Of a stretch of DNA of 64,000 nt, positions 8,842 to 17,692 are shown one piece after another; the first letter of the stretch is position 1, and every line of letters begins with the position of its first letter. The notes under the pieces were generated by a model. The model ran no database searches. It was not told where the DNA came from and was given only the letters and a program-made list of their open reading frames with translations. Origin of the DNA: CADCTQ01 sp963844325. GTDB lineage: Bacteria > Bacteroidota > Bacteroidia > Cytophagales > 172606-1. The stretch spans positions 4,774,001-4,838,000 of the forward strand of contig CAWJNV010000002.1 of the NCBI GenBank assembly GCA_963844325.1, in the 5' to 3' direction. Both the position numbers and the translations under genes were made by a program.

Positions 8842-9030
8842 GGAGTTAGAGAATTAGAGAGTTTGGGAGTTGGATCACGGGGGCATTTGAGAGGGATGGG
8901 TTACGCTCCCCTCTCAAACGCTCCCGTTTTTTTATGAGACACTTTTACCCCGTAACTCCTTAATTATCAAACTCTCCAACTCTCTAACTCTTCACCCCCA
9001 CCCTCCCAAACTCTCTGATTCCCAAACTCC
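8841..9030. repeat. octamer-word arrays flanking a terminator, running into the EamA gene
   Basis: Left array 8841-8873 (GAGTTAGA, GAATTAGA, GAGTTTGG, GAGTTGG). The right array, complementary in style, keeps strict 8-nt register from 8954 to 9030: AACTCCTT, AATTATCA, AACTCTCC, AACTCTCT, AACTCTTC, and so on to ATTCCCAA. The part from 8987 on lies inside the convergent transporter ORF and encodes its last 14 or so residues. Arms pair imperfectly. Related words recur at 35702-35806 and 63436-63480. Confidence 0.85.
8878..8933 (+). terminator. intrinsic terminator after the small protein gene
   Basis: Imperfect hairpin between 8878-8895 (CGGGGGCATTTGAGAGGG) and 8908-8926, followed by seven T residues at 8927-8933. 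It sits between the two word arrays. Confidence 0.75.
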
Positions 9031-9892
9031 AGTTCCGCGCGTTGGCTACCACCACCGACACCGCAATGAGGGCGTAGGCCGCCCACTGGGCCGACGAGGC
9101 GCGTTCGCCGTAGTAGAAAAAGGCCAGCGCAAAGTTGATGATCGGGTTGATGTACATGAGGGCGCCGAGGGTGCTGGCGGGCAACCCCTTGAGGGCGTAG
9201 GCGTTCAGGAACAGCGGGAACACCGTGAACAGCGAACTGAGCACGAAGATGTTGGCGTAGAAGAACCCCTCGGCCGGCACCGCGCCGCGGAACGACGGGC
9301 CCAGCGCCGTCAGGAACGCGAAGGCCAGCAGCACCTGCACCGCCAGCAGCACGATGCGGTCGTAGTCGCGCAGGATGCGCTGCGTGATCAGGTAGAGGGC
9401 GTAGCTGGTGGCGATGAACAGCGAAAAGGAGAGGTTGTAGAGCGAATCCACCCCGATGAGGGCGCAGGCGGTAGCACTGATAGCCAGCGCAATCCACTGC
9501 GTGAGGTGCAGCTTTTCTTTAAGCAGCAGCGACCCCAGCAGCGTGGTCACGATCGGGCAGAGCAGGTAGGAAAACGAGCCGGTCTGCACGCTGATGTGGT
9601 TGAGCACGTAGATGAAGGCCAGCCAGTTGATCGTCAGGAAGGCACTCCCCACCAGCATATTGCGCACGAACTTGCGTTTTTCGGGCCGGTCCGCCGCCCG
9701 GTACTGCTCCAGCGTGCGGCGCAATGAATGGCGGCGGAAACCGGCGATGATGCCCACCAGGCAGAGCAGCGCAAAGGCCACCCGGTAGTAGAGCAACTGG
9801 CCGCTGTCGTAGCCGTGCAACGCCCGGATCGGCAATGAGATAAATCCAAAAACGACGAAGGTGGCAACGGCCGAAAGGTAGTGGCGGTTCAC
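8984..9892 (-). CDS. EamA/DMT-family transporter
   Basis: 302 aa with about ten hydrophobic helices in two EamA repeats, including LTINWLAFIYVLNHISVQTG and ALMYINPIINFALAFFYYGE, which resemble the RarD-like branch. Probably exports or imports a small metabolite across the inner membrane; the substrate is unknown. Starts at GTG (9892). The last 14 residues (SLGIREFGRVGVKS) are encoded by the intergenic octamer array, so the true protein end has apparently been captured from repeat DNA. Confidence 0.87.
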   Translation of the reverse strand: MNRHYLSAVATFVVFGFISLPIRALHGYDSGQLLYYRVAFALLCLVGIIAGFRRHSLRRTLEQYRAADRPEKRKFVRNMLVGSAFLTINWLAFIYVLNHISVQTGSFSYLLCPIVTTLLGSLLLKEKLHLTQWIALAISATACALIGVDSLYNLSFSLFIATSYALYLITQRILRDYDRIVLLAVQVLLAFAFLTALGPSFRGAVPAEGFFYANIFVLSSLFTVFPLFLNAYALKGLPASTLGALMYINPIINFALAFFYYGERASSAQWAAYALIAVSVVVANARNWSLGIREFGRVGVKS

Positions 9893-9988
9893 GGGCTGAG
9901 GCGTATGGTATGAGCGGGTAAAGGTAACCCAAGGGTAACACCTTACCGCCCCCCAAAGTGCCCTTCCCGGGAGATTTACCGGATATTG

Positions 9989-12900
9989 CTACTTATTCTT
10001 CGGAAAGTACACGGTAAACTCCGAGCCCTTGCCCACGGTGCTTTCCACCTCGATCCGGCCGCCCGCGTTTTCGATGATGCGCTTGACAATGTACAATCCC
10101 ACCCCGGAGCCTTCCACGTGGTCGTGGAAGCGTTTGAACATGGTGAACAGCTTTTTCTGCTGCTCGGGCGAAATGCCCAGGCCGTTGTCCTTCACGCACA
10201 GCACAACGTAGTCGGCTGAATCTTCGGTGGAGATGCGCACGACCGGCTTGCGGTCGGGGGAGCGGTACTTGATGGCGTTGGTAAGCAGGTTGTGCAGGAT
10301 GCTGTGCAGGTTCTTGCGCGAGAAGTGGACCTGGCTTGCCTCCCGGAAATTGGCTTTTACCGTAGCCTCGTTGCTCTCGATCATGTCGCGGACGCTGGTC
10401 TGGATGTCGGCCAGCAGTTCATTGAGGTCCACGTCGCTTTCGTCGTCGCTCACGTTCTTCTGGATGCGCGAGATGTCGGTCAGCGTCTGGATCGTCTTCT
10501 TGAACGTGTCGATGGTGCCCGTGATGAGTTCCATGATGAAGCCCACGCGGCCCTGTTCGGGATGCACTTCCTTGCCCAGTTTCTTAACGAGCCCTTCCAG
10601 GTTGATGATGGGCGCCTTCAGGTCGTGGGAGGCCGTGTACACGAAGTTGTCCAGGTCGTTGTTGATGCGCACCAGGTTCTCGTTGGTAAGCTGGAGTTCT
10701 TCCTGCACCTGCTTCAGGTTGGTCAGGTCCACCAGCGAACCGAGCATCCGGCTGGGAATGCCGTACTCGTTGTGCAGCACGTAGCCCCGGCCGAACACGT
10801 AGGCGTAGCCGCTGTCCACACGCCGGAACCGGAATTCGTCGGCCCACTGCGAGGCGCCGGTGTCGATCACATGGTGCAGGTTGGCCATCACCCGTTCGCG
10901 GTCGTCGGGGTGCAGGCGGCCCGCCCAGGAGTCGATGCCCTTCTCGGTGTCTTCGGGCTGCTGGCCGAACATCACTTTGTAGCCTTCGTTCCACCAGAGG
11001 TGGTTGGTCACCAGGTTCCAGTCCCACACGGCATCGTTGGTAGCCAGCGACAGCAGGCGGAAGCGTTCTTCGCTTACCGACAGGGCGGCGGTGCGTTCGG
11101 CCACGCGGGCTTCGAGTTCGTTGTTGAGGCGGCGCAGGTTTTCCTCGGCCCGCTTCAGGTCCTGGTAGGCCCGGATGATCTTTTCCTGGTTCTGCCGCTT
11201 TTCGCTGATGTCGCTGAAAGTCACGGCAATGCCGTCGTCCATGCGCACGGCCACGGTTTCAAACCAGCTTTTCACCCCTTCGCCGTCGTAGTAGTGTTCG
11301 TGGTGCAGGGGTTTGCCGGTTTCGACCACCTTCACGTATTTGTCAAACAAACCCTCCCGGGCGTTGCCGGGCATGAGTTCGAGCAGGCGGCCGTTTTGCA
11401 GTTCTTCCTTGGTGCGCCCTACCATGCGGGCCGCCGCGTCATTAACGAGTATCCACTGGAAGTCGATGAGTTTGCCGTGCTTGTCGCGTACGTTCCGGAA
11501 GGCCATGATGCCGCTCATCGAGCCGTTGAGCACGCCGTCGAGCAGGTTGTTGAGCTGCTTGAGGGGCGTAATGTTGACGAAGGTCACCACGGCGCCGTCC
11601 AGCGAATGGTCGAGGCGGATGTAGGGCAGCACGCGGAGCATGTAGTAGCTGCCGTCGGCTTCCTGGATTTCGGCCTCGTGGGGCTGGCCCGTCCGGATCA
11701 CGTACCGGATGTCGTCTACCAGCTTTTCGTAGCGGATGTTGAACGAGAAGTGGCTGATGGGCCGGCCGATGTCGGCTTCGATGAGGTTGATGAGCCGGAG
11801 CACTGACGGGGTGTACTTGCGGATAATCAGGTTCTTGTCGATGACGATCTGCCCGATGTCGGTGCTGCGGAAGTAGTTGTTGAGGTCGTCGTTGAGTTCG
11901 ATCAGTTCCCGGATCTTGAGCTGGTGTTCGGCGTTAACCGTGTGCAGTTCCTCGTTGAGCGACTGGAGTTCTTCGTTGGTGCTCTGCAACTCTTCGTTCG
12001 AGGAAATGAGTTCTTCGTTGCTCGACTGGAGTTCTTCGTTGGCCGTTTCGAGTTCTTCCACGGCCGAATGCAGGTTTTCCTTGGTTTCCTTGAGTTCGCG
12101 TTCCAGGTCGTCCATGAGTTCGGAGCTGGAGAGGGGCGTAACGCTTACTTCGGTGTCGGACAGCGTCTTGCGGCTGCTTTTTTCTTCGCCCAGGAGCACG
12201 AACAGGAAGCGTTGCCCGGGGTCCACGGTGTTGAAGTAGGGCTTTACCACCACCTTGATGGTGCGGGTACGGCCCCGGTACTGCACGCGAACCCGGTTGG
12301 CGGTAACCTTGGCGTTGGTCTTGGCGGCCTTGCGGATGGCCACGCCGAGGGCCACGGCCAGTTCGTCGGGCACCATTTTGAGCAGGCTGAAGTTGAGCCG
12401 CTTTTCGGGCAGGCGCAGGTAATGGTCGTAGTTGCCCACCGCGTGGATCACCTCGTGGTTTTCGTTGACGAAGATGCCGGCGTAGCCGAACTCCTCGCTG
12501 ACGACTTCGCTGAAAATGTCGTAGACCTTGCCGTTGAGCGTCTGCCGGGCGGGCCGGGGCGGGGCCGGGGCGGCGGCCGGGCTGCGCGTGGGCATCGAGT
12601 ACCGGGGCGGGGCGTACACGTCGGCCATCTGCTGGCGCGAAGAGTGCACGTTGCGGTACAGCTTCCACTTTTTGCTCACTTCCACCAGGGCCGGCGACAG
12701 TTCGCCGGGGTTTTCGCTGGTGCCCAGGAACAGGTAGCCGTTGGTGTTGAGCGAAAAGTGCAGGATGGCCAGGATCTTCTTCTGGAGGGCCGGGTTCATG
12801 TAGATGAGCATGTTGCGGCAGCTCACCAGGTCCATCTTGCTGTAGGGCGGGTCTTTGATGATGTTGTGCTGGGCGAAGATCACCATCTTGCGCAGGTGCT

Positions 12901-14113
12901 GGCTCACCACGTAGCCGGCGCCTTGCCGCAGGAAGTACGCATCGAGGCGTTCGGGCGATATGTCCTTTTCGATCTGGTTGCCGTAGTAGCCCTTCGAAGC
13001 CAGTTCCACCGCGTCGCGGTCCACGTCGCTGGCGAAAATCTTCACGTTCAGTTCCCGGCCCGTTTTGACCAGGTACTCCGACACCAGGATGGCCATCGAG
13101 TAGGCCTCTTCGCCGGTGCTGCACGCCGACACCCAGAATTTGAGCTGGTCGTTGGGCGCCTTGGCGTCGATGATCTCGGGAATGATCTTTTTTTCGAGGA
13201 TTTCGAAGGCTTCGCCGTCGCGGAAAAACTTGGTGACGCCGATGAGGAATTCCTTGCTGAGCAGTTCCACCTCGATGGGGTTGTCGCGCAGGTAGTCGAG
13301 GTAGCGGTCGAGCCGGTTGAACTGGTGGCCGGCCATGCGGCGCATGATGCGGCGCAGGATGGTGTGGCGCTTGTAGGCCGAAAAGTCGTGGATGGTGATC
13401 TGGCGCACCAGTTCCAGCATTTCGTTCACGATCCGTTCTTCTTCCTCGGTGGTGAGGGTTGAAAAGGACTTTTCGAGGGCCCCGTGACGGATGTAGTTGA
13501 AAATCTCTTCGGGCATCAGTTCGGGCGGCAGCACGAAGTCGGTGTAGCCCGAGTGGATGGCGCTGTTGGGCATGCCGTCAAATTTGGCCGTGGCCGGGTC
13601 CTGCACGATCACCATGCCGCCCGCCTTCTTGACCGATTCAATGCCCTTGGTGCCGTCGGAGCCGGTGCCCGAGAGGATGATGGCAATGGCGCTGCTTGCC
13701 TGGTCCTGGGCCAGCGAATGGAAAAACACGTCGATGGCGTTGTTGGGCACCGACGGCACGTTCTTCTCGGTGAGCCGCAGCCGCTTGGCCTTTACGGTGA
13801 TGTGCTTCTTGTTGGGAATCACGTACACGCAGTTGGGCATCAGCAGCATGCCGTCTTCCACCTCGGTCACTTTCATCTGCGTGTGCTTGCTGAGCAGTTC
13901 AGCCATCAGGCTCTTGTAGTCGGGCGAGAGGTGCTGAATGATCACGAACGAGAAGTTGGTGTCGGGCGGCATGTTGTCGAACAGCTCGTGAATGGCCTCC
14001 AGACCGCCGGCCGACGCGCCGATCCCGATGATGTAATGCCCATCGGTGCCCATGAGCACATTTTTCCTGGGTAAACCAACCACCGATGCCTGCGAATTCC
14101 CGTCCGTATTCAT
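9989..14113 (-). CDS. CheB-CheR-PAS hybrid sensor histidine kinase
   Basis: 1374 aa, cytoplasmic. In order: CheB-like methylesterase (GASAGGLEAI, IIQHLSPD, SGTGSDGT: the Ser, His and Asp motifs are all present), CheR-like methyltransferase (VTKFFRDGEAF, ACSTGEEAYSMA, SCRNMLIYM), a long coiled coil of EELQSSNEEL heptads, three PAS-type domains (the last with DLTNLKQVQEEL), then a HisKA-type dimer helix with phospho-His in YTASHDLKAP and an HATPase domain (NLLTNAIKY, DNGLGIS, GSGVGLYIV). Start chosen at MNTDGNSQ because upstream in-frame codons lie in a repeat array. Last gene of the heme oxygenase/phytochrome cluster, so it is the likely output kinase for light (inference). Confidence 0.92.
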   Translation of the reverse strand: MNTDGNSQASVVGLPRKNVLMGTDGHYIIGIGASAGGLEAIHELFDNMPPDTNFSFVIIQHLSPDYKSLMAELLSKHTQMKVTEVEDGMLLMPNCVYVIPNKKHITVKAKRLRLTEKNVPSVPNNAIDVFFHSLAQDQASSAIAIILSGTGSDGTKGIESVKKAGGMVIVQDPATAKFDGMPNSAIHSGYTDFVLPPELMPEEIFNYIRHGALEKSFSTLTTEEEERIVNEMLELVRQITIHDFSAYKRHTILRRIMRRMAGHQFNRLDRYLDYLRDNPIEVELLSKEFLIGVTKFFRDGEAFEILEKKIIPEIIDAKAPNDQLKFWVSACSTGEEAYSMAILVSEYLVKTGRELNVKIFASDVDRDAVELASKGYYGNQIEKDISPERLDAYFLRQGAGYVVSQHLRKMVIFAQHNIIKDPPYSKMDLVSCRNMLIYMNPALQKKILAILHFSLNTNGYLFLGTSENPGELSPALVEVSKKWKLYRNVHSSRQQMADVYAPPRYSMPTRSPAAAPAPPRPARQTLNGKVYDIFSEVVSEEFGYAGIFVNENHEVIHAVGNYDHYLRLPEKRLNFSLLKMVPDELAVALGVAIRKAAKTNAKVTANRVRVQYRGRTRTIKVVVKPYFNTVDPGQRFLFVLLGEEKSSRKTLSDTEVSVTPLSSSELMDDLERELKETKENLHSAVEELETANEELQSSNEELISSNEELQSTNEELQSLNEELHTVNAEHQLKIRELIELNDDLNNYFRSTDIGQIVIDKNLIIRKYTPSVLRLINLIEADIGRPISHFSFNIRYEKLVDDIRYVIRTGQPHEAEIQEADGSYYMLRVLPYIRLDHSLDGAVVTFVNITPLKQLNNLLDGVLNGSMSGIMAFRNVRDKHGKLIDFQWILVNDAAARMVGRTKEELQNGRLLELMPGNAREGLFDKYVKVVETGKPLHHEHYYDGEGVKSWFETVAVRMDDGIAVTFSDISEKRQNQEKIIRAYQDLKRAEENLRRLNNELEARVAERTAALSVSEERFRLLSLATNDAVWDWNLVTNHLWWNEGYKVMFGQQPEDTEKGIDSWAGRLHPDDRERVMANLHHVIDTGASQWADEFRFRRVDSGYAYVFGRGYVLHNEYGIPSRMLGSLVDLTNLKQVQEELQLTNENLVRINNDLDNFVYTASHDLKAPIINLEGLVKKLGKEVHPEQGRVGFIMELITGTIDTFKKTIQTLTDISRIQKNVSDDESDVDLNELLADIQTSVRDMIESNEATVKANFREASQVHFSRKNLHSILHNLLTNAIKYRSPDRKPVVRISTEDSADYVVLCVKDNGLGISPEQQKKLFTMFKRFHDHVEGSGVGLYIVKRIIENAGGRIEVESTVGKGSEFTVYFPKNK

Positions 14114-14120
14114 TAAAGAG

Positions 14121-14251
14121 ATTGACAATTGACAATTGAAAATTGATACTTGACAACGCGCGTACGCTTCTTCTAAGTAACCACTTTTCCCGGAAGAATG
14201 CAGCCGCTGCTCCCGGTTAATTGTCAATTTTCCGTTTTTAATTGTCAATTA
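14121..14251. repeat. heptamer-word arrays in opposite orientation
   Basis: Left 14121-14156 reads ATTGACA, ATTGACA, ATTGAAA, ATTGATA, CTTGACA. Right 14217-14251 carries the reverse complement words (AATTGTCAATT twice). The arrays fill the gap between the phytochrome stop and the kinase start, and on the minus strand lie between two genes of one probable operon. Confidence 0.85.
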
Positions 14252-14253
14252 AC

Positions 14254-15807
14254 CTAGCTTCTTTCGTTCAGCAGGCGTTCGAGCACCAGCGTGCGGAGGG
14301 CCTCGGCGGCTTCCAGTTCTTCGCCCTGCCAGGGTTCGGAGTGGTGCCGCACGGTTTCCTGCCAGATGGAAAACGAATTCCGGGGGTGATAATTTTTCCC
14401 GTCGGGCTCAAAACGTATTGCTTCGTTGGGGTTGCCGCCCCAGTCCACCGTTTGCACCACTTCGGGCCGGAACCCGAGCAGGTAGATGCCGCGCCGCACG
14501 TCGATGGGAATGGCCAGCACCCCGCTGGCGGTGTCGGCGTAGCTTTCGCTTTCGGTATACATCAGCGGCATGTGGTCGCTTGCAAAGATGGCAAATCCCG
14601 GCTGGGATAACTGCAACCAGTGCACTAAATTTTGGATTTCGGGCACGCGCGGCGTCTGCCCGAGGGTACGCACGTTGCCCTCGTACACCAGGGCGGCCCC
14701 CCGGATGTCGAACAGCGTGAGCAGGGCCTCGCCCTGGTCGAGCAGGCCGTTGGTAAAGTTGGCCTGGCCGTAGAGGTTGCGCACCAGCCGCGCCTGGATC
14801 TCCTGGAGGCGGGTTTTGTAGAGCAGACTCCGCTCCCGTTCCTTGGCGGTGATCTGCGCGGCCAGGATGCCCGCCAGCAGTTCGAACGACGAACGCATGG
14901 CAAAGTCGGGGTAACGGGCCGTTTGGTGGTGGCACGAGATGAGCCCCCACAGGCGGTTGTCGATGATGATGGGCGTAGACATGGAAGCCATCACGCCCAT
15001 GTTGCGCAGGTATTCCACGTGCACGTTGGGTACGCCCCGGAGGGTACTTTCCGACAGGTCGGTAAAGGCCCGGGTGAGGGGGTTGACCACGGGCCGCAGG
15101 CGTACGGCCGCAAAATCCCGGTTGGGAATGAGCCGGTAGGGATTTCTGTAGTAGAGTTCGCGGGTCTGGCGGGGCACGTCGGAGGCCGGAAAGCGCAGGC
15201 CGTAGTAGGGCTCCAGGTCGTTTTCGCGGGCCTCAGCCACCACGGTGCCGTTCCACAGGTAGTCGAACTGGTAGATCATGACCCGGTCGAAGCCCGAAAG
15301 CTGCTTGATTTCGAGGGCGGCAATCTGGCACACGGCCTTGGCGTCGGCACCCTCCTTAATGGCCGCCGTAATGTACTTCACTTCCTGGTAGGCGCGGGTA
15401 AAGGAAGCTTCGGCGTTGGCCGCCACCGGCTCCAGTTCGAGCAGCACGTAGCTGCTCTTGGGGTGCACCGAGGCCACGCACCGTACCTCGCCGCGGGGCG
15501 TGGTGAGGACCAGGTCCATCGGAATCCGGTCGCGGATGCCCCAGCGGTCGATCTTTTCGCGCAACTCCTCCACCTGGGCGTCGGGCAGAAAGTCGGTGAG
15601 GGGCCGGCCCAGCAGCGCATCCGGGGCGGCACCGAGCACCTCGGTCACGTTTTCGCTCACCTGGGCCACCGCCAGCGTGGATTTGTCGAGCACCAGCAGG
15701 GCGCCGTGGGGCTGGATCAGGTTGATCAGGTGCAGCGGGATACTCCCGCAGAACTCGGAATCGTACTGGTGCAGCGCGGTATTTTTTACTTCTTGATGAG
15801 CAGCCAT
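14254..15807 (-). CDS. bphP: short bacteriophytochrome (PAS-GAF-PHY, no kinase)
   Basis: 517 aa. Cys20 in SEFCGSIPLHLINLIQPHG is at the biliverdin attachment position of bacteriophytochromes. The PAS domain follows, then a GAF domain with PASDVPRQTRELYYRNPYRLI and the CHH segment (LWGLISCHHQTARYP), then a PHY domain with the tongue PRNSF and W.ETV...S.PW. Senses red/far-red light through covalent biliverdin. The usual C-terminal histidine kinase is absent; the protein ends shortly after PHY. Overlaps the heme oxygenase gene by 22 nt, so chromophore synthesis and photoreceptor are coupled. Confidence 0.94.
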   Translation of the reverse strand: MAAHQEVKNTALHQYDSEFCGSIPLHLINLIQPHGALLVLDKSTLAVAQVSENVTEVLGAAPDALLGRPLTDFLPDAQVEELREKIDRWGIRDRIPMDLVLTTPRGEVRCVASVHPKSSYVLLELEPVAANAEASFTRAYQEVKYITAAIKEGADAKAVCQIAALEIKQLSGFDRVMIYQFDYLWNGTVVAEARENDLEPYYGLRFPASDVPRQTRELYYRNPYRLIPNRDFAAVRLRPVVNPLTRAFTDLSESTLRGVPNVHVEYLRNMGVMASMSTPIIIDNRLWGLISCHHQTARYPDFAMRSSFELLAGILAAQITAKERERSLLYKTRLQEIQARLVRNLYGQANFTNGLLDQGEALLTLFDIRGAALVYEGNVRTLGQTPRVPEIQNLVHWLQLSQPGFAIFASDHMPLMYTESESYADTASGVLAIPIDVRRGIYLLGFRPEVVQTVDWGGNPNEAIRFEPDGKNYHPRNSFSIWQETVRHHSEPWQGEELEAAEALRTLVLERLLNERS

Positions 15808-16358
15808 TGTTCAAATTTTGAAAAGGTGTCGTTGGCGGCGGCAATGATTTCTTCATCCGTCCCGGTTTCCCGTCCGAAGGCTTCCAGCCGGCTGCTGAAG
15901 GCCTTCCACTTCTCCCCGGTTGCGGGTCCGTAACCGTAAAAGAAGGAAGATCCCGCCAATTTGTCGATCCCCAATTGTTTCTTTAAAATATTATAAATTA
16001 TTTTGCCTCCCAACGTGGAGCCTTCCATCACGTACAAGCAACCAAACGCCTGCGCATTCGTACTGATACCGGGTAATTCCCGACACAGGCCGGGCTCGGT
16101 CGGGTTGTGAAGGCTGTTTAAGTCATCTAACAACAACCTGGCCTTGCGGCGTTCCGTATAATCGGGTAACCAGTCAAAAAGTGCCGGAAATGCGTCCAAT
16201 CGTCTTTCGAGCGGATAAAAATACCCGTAGAACCGGCGCAGAATCTCCAGGTAGGTGGGCATATCAATGCTTTGTTGGGAAAAAGGAGACAACAACGGGG
16301 TACTCTCGAGTCGTGCGTGGCTGTCGGCCGTACGGCTGCGAATTTCTTTAAGCAACAT
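15786..16358 (-). CDS. bphO: heme oxygenase (biliverdin-producing)
   Basis: 190 aa from MLLKEIRSRTADSHARLE; an in-frame ATG 54 nt upstream would add 18 residues without family resemblance. The proximal heme ligand is the His in DSHARLE, and the distal helix is FGCLYVMEGSTLGGKII, typical of BphO-type enzymes. Converts heme to biliverdin, Fe2+ and CO using reduced electron donors. The product is the chromophore of the phytochrome encoded immediately downstream. First gene of the minus-strand light cluster. Confidence 0.9.
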   Translation of the reverse strand: MLLKEIRSRTADSHARLESTPLLSPFSQQSIDMPTYLEILRRFYGYFYPLERRLDAFPALFDWLPDYTERRKARLLLDDLNSLHNPTEPGLCRELPGISTNAQAFGCLYVMEGSTLGGKIIYNILKKQLGIDKLAGSSFFYGYGPATGEKWKAFSSRLEAFGRETGTDEEIIAAANDTFSKFEQWLLIKK

Positions 16359-16450
16359 ATCAAGTAGCGGCACTTCTGCGCCGGTCTCTTCCGGGTGGCG
16401 GCAGCAGCGCAAGAACGGTTAATTGTGCAGTATACGAAACTCAGTAATCA

Positions 16451-16479
16451 TTGTTAAGTTACAGGTAAAAAATCCTTTG
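16451..16479 (+). promoter_or_regulatory. possible promoter of the response regulator gene
   Basis: TTG at 16451-16453, 18 nt, then ATCCTTTG at 16472-16479: a near match to TTG-N19-TAnnTTTG, 20 nt before the ATG. The first two bases of the -7 element are swapped. Confidence 0.4.
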
Positions 16480-16499
16480 CCCTCCTTTTGCGTCAGTAC

Positions 16500-16931
16500 A
16501 TGAAAAAACTTAAGTGCGTACTCCTGATTGACGACAATAAAGCAACCAACTTTCTGCACGAGACGCTTTTTGAAGAACTCGACGTGGCCGAACGCATCGT
16601 CATTGAATACAACGGGAAAGACGGCCTGGCCCACCTGGACCGCGTGGCCGGCGGCGGCGACTACCCGGAGCTGATCCTGGTGGACGTGCACATGCCGGTG
16701 ATGGACGGCTTCGACTTCCTGGAAGGCTACCGGCAACGGCAGTACCCCGAGAAGTTCGATGCGCTGGTGGTCATGCTCACCACTTCCACCAACCCCCGCG
16801 ACGTGGACCGCATTCTGGCCGCGGGCTTTGCCGAGTACCTGCCCAAGCCGCTGACCGAAGAACACATTCTGGACCTGGTGCACAAGTACCACAACCGCCG
16901 CGGCAGCGAAATCCACAAGAACGCGAGTTAG
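16500..16931 (+). CDS. single-domain response regulator
   Basis: 143 aa, receiver domain only. Acidic pair in LLIDDNKATN, phospho-acceptor Asp in LILVDVHMPVMDG, switch Thr in MLTTSTNPRD, Lys in YLPKPL. This subtype (long alpha1 start with NKATNFLHE) is common beside bacteriophytochromes and PAS kinases. Divergent from the bphO-bphP-kinase cluster with only 141 nt between start codons; a phosphorelay partner of that kinase is likely (inference). No DNA-binding output. Confidence 0.9.
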   Translation: MKKLKCVLLIDDNKATNFLHETLFEELDVAERIVIEYNGKDGLAHLDRVAGGGDYPELILVDVHMPVMDGFDFLEGYRQRQYPEKFDALVVMLTTSTNPRDVDRILAAGFAEYLPKPLTEEHILDLVHKYHNRRGSEIHKNAS

Positions 16932-17011
16932 AAAGGCGTACCGGGGATTGCGGGTCAGGCACTTGGGCTCCACTGCATGCGCATTTACGTACTGTCTGAT
17001 CCCGACGCCCT

Positions 17012-17536
17012 ATGACTAGCCCGGCCGCCGTCGTACTGGAACCCGTAGCCCTTTCGCACGCGCCGCCGCTGCAGGTACTGGCGGGGGACCCGGCCATTGC
17101 CGCCACCACCCGCATTGTCCACCCCTACCCCCCCGGGCAAGCCGAAAAATTCATCCGCGTCCGGATGCGCGAACGGGAGGAGGGCCTCTCGTGCGTGTTT
17201 GCCGTGAAGCTGGCCGACGAGGTGGTAGGCGTGTGCGGCCTGCTCGAAATCACGCCCCGCCGCGTGGCCGAGATCGGCTACTGGATCGGCCGCCCGTACT
17301 GGGGCCGCGGACTGGCTACCCGGGCGGTGGCCGACACGCTGCGCTTCTCGTTTGGCACGCTGGCCCTGCGCGAAGTGTTTGCCAAGTGCCTGGCCGACAA
17401 CCAAGGCTCGCGGCGGGTACTGGAAAAAAACCACTTCCGGTACGCCGGCACCGAGCCCCACCACGTGCCGCACTGGCCGGCCACGACGCCCCTGCTCCTC
17501 TACCGGGTCACGGAAGCGGCGTTTCTCCCCCAGTAA
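17012..17536 (+). CDS. GNAT N-acetyltransferase (RimJ/RimL-like)
   Basis: 174 aa. The acetyl-CoA binding region is visible as AEIGYWIGRPYWGRGLATRAV, where the R/Q-x-x-G-x-G/A loop corresponds to WGRGLAT. It is followed by the typical NQGSRRVLEKNHFRYAGTE beta-bulge region of RimJ/RimL-type enzymes that acetylate protein N-termini or small amines. Substrate unknown. Starts 80 nt after the response regulator and is followed by a word palindrome. Confidence 0.85.
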   Translation: MTSPAAVVLEPVALSHAPPLQVLAGDPAIAATTRIVHPYPPGQAEKFIRVRMREREEGLSCVFAVKLADEVVGVCGLLEITPRRVAEIGYWIGRPYWGRGLATRAVADTLRFSFGTLALREVFAKCLADNQGSRRVLEKNHFRYAGTEPHHVPHWPATTPLLLYRVTEAAFLPQ

Positions 17537-17555
17537 TCCGGTTGGGCGTCCAAAA

Positions 17556-17640
17556 CTTCGACATTCGACATTCCTTGTTCGACATTCGTAATTCAACTCT
17601 CTAATGATGAATGATGAACAAGGAATGTCGAATGTCGAAG
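17556..17640. repeat. heptamer-word palindrome
   Basis: Arms 17556-17580 and 17616-17640 are perfect 25-bp reverse complements. 7-nt register: CGACATT, CGACATT, CCTTGTT, CGACATT, CGTAATT. It starts 19 nt after the GNAT stop and lies before the recQ promoter. Confidence 0.92.
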
Positions 17641-17661
17641 CATCCATACGGCCGAATTCCG

Positions 17662-17669
17662 TAGTTTTG
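17662..17669 (+). promoter_or_regulatory. -7 element of the recQ promoter (TAGTTTTG)
   Basis: Exact TAnnTTTG match, 23 nt before the recQ ATG. The expected -33 position falls at the edge of the palindrome and has no TTG. Confidence 0.55.
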
Positions 17670-17692
17670 GCCTTATTTACCCCGTCCCTCGC

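Noticed and set aside
14114..14248. N-terminal extension of the giant kinase
   Set aside because: The extra codons read through the ATTGACA heptamer arrays; the CheB domain begins shortly after the ATG at 14113.
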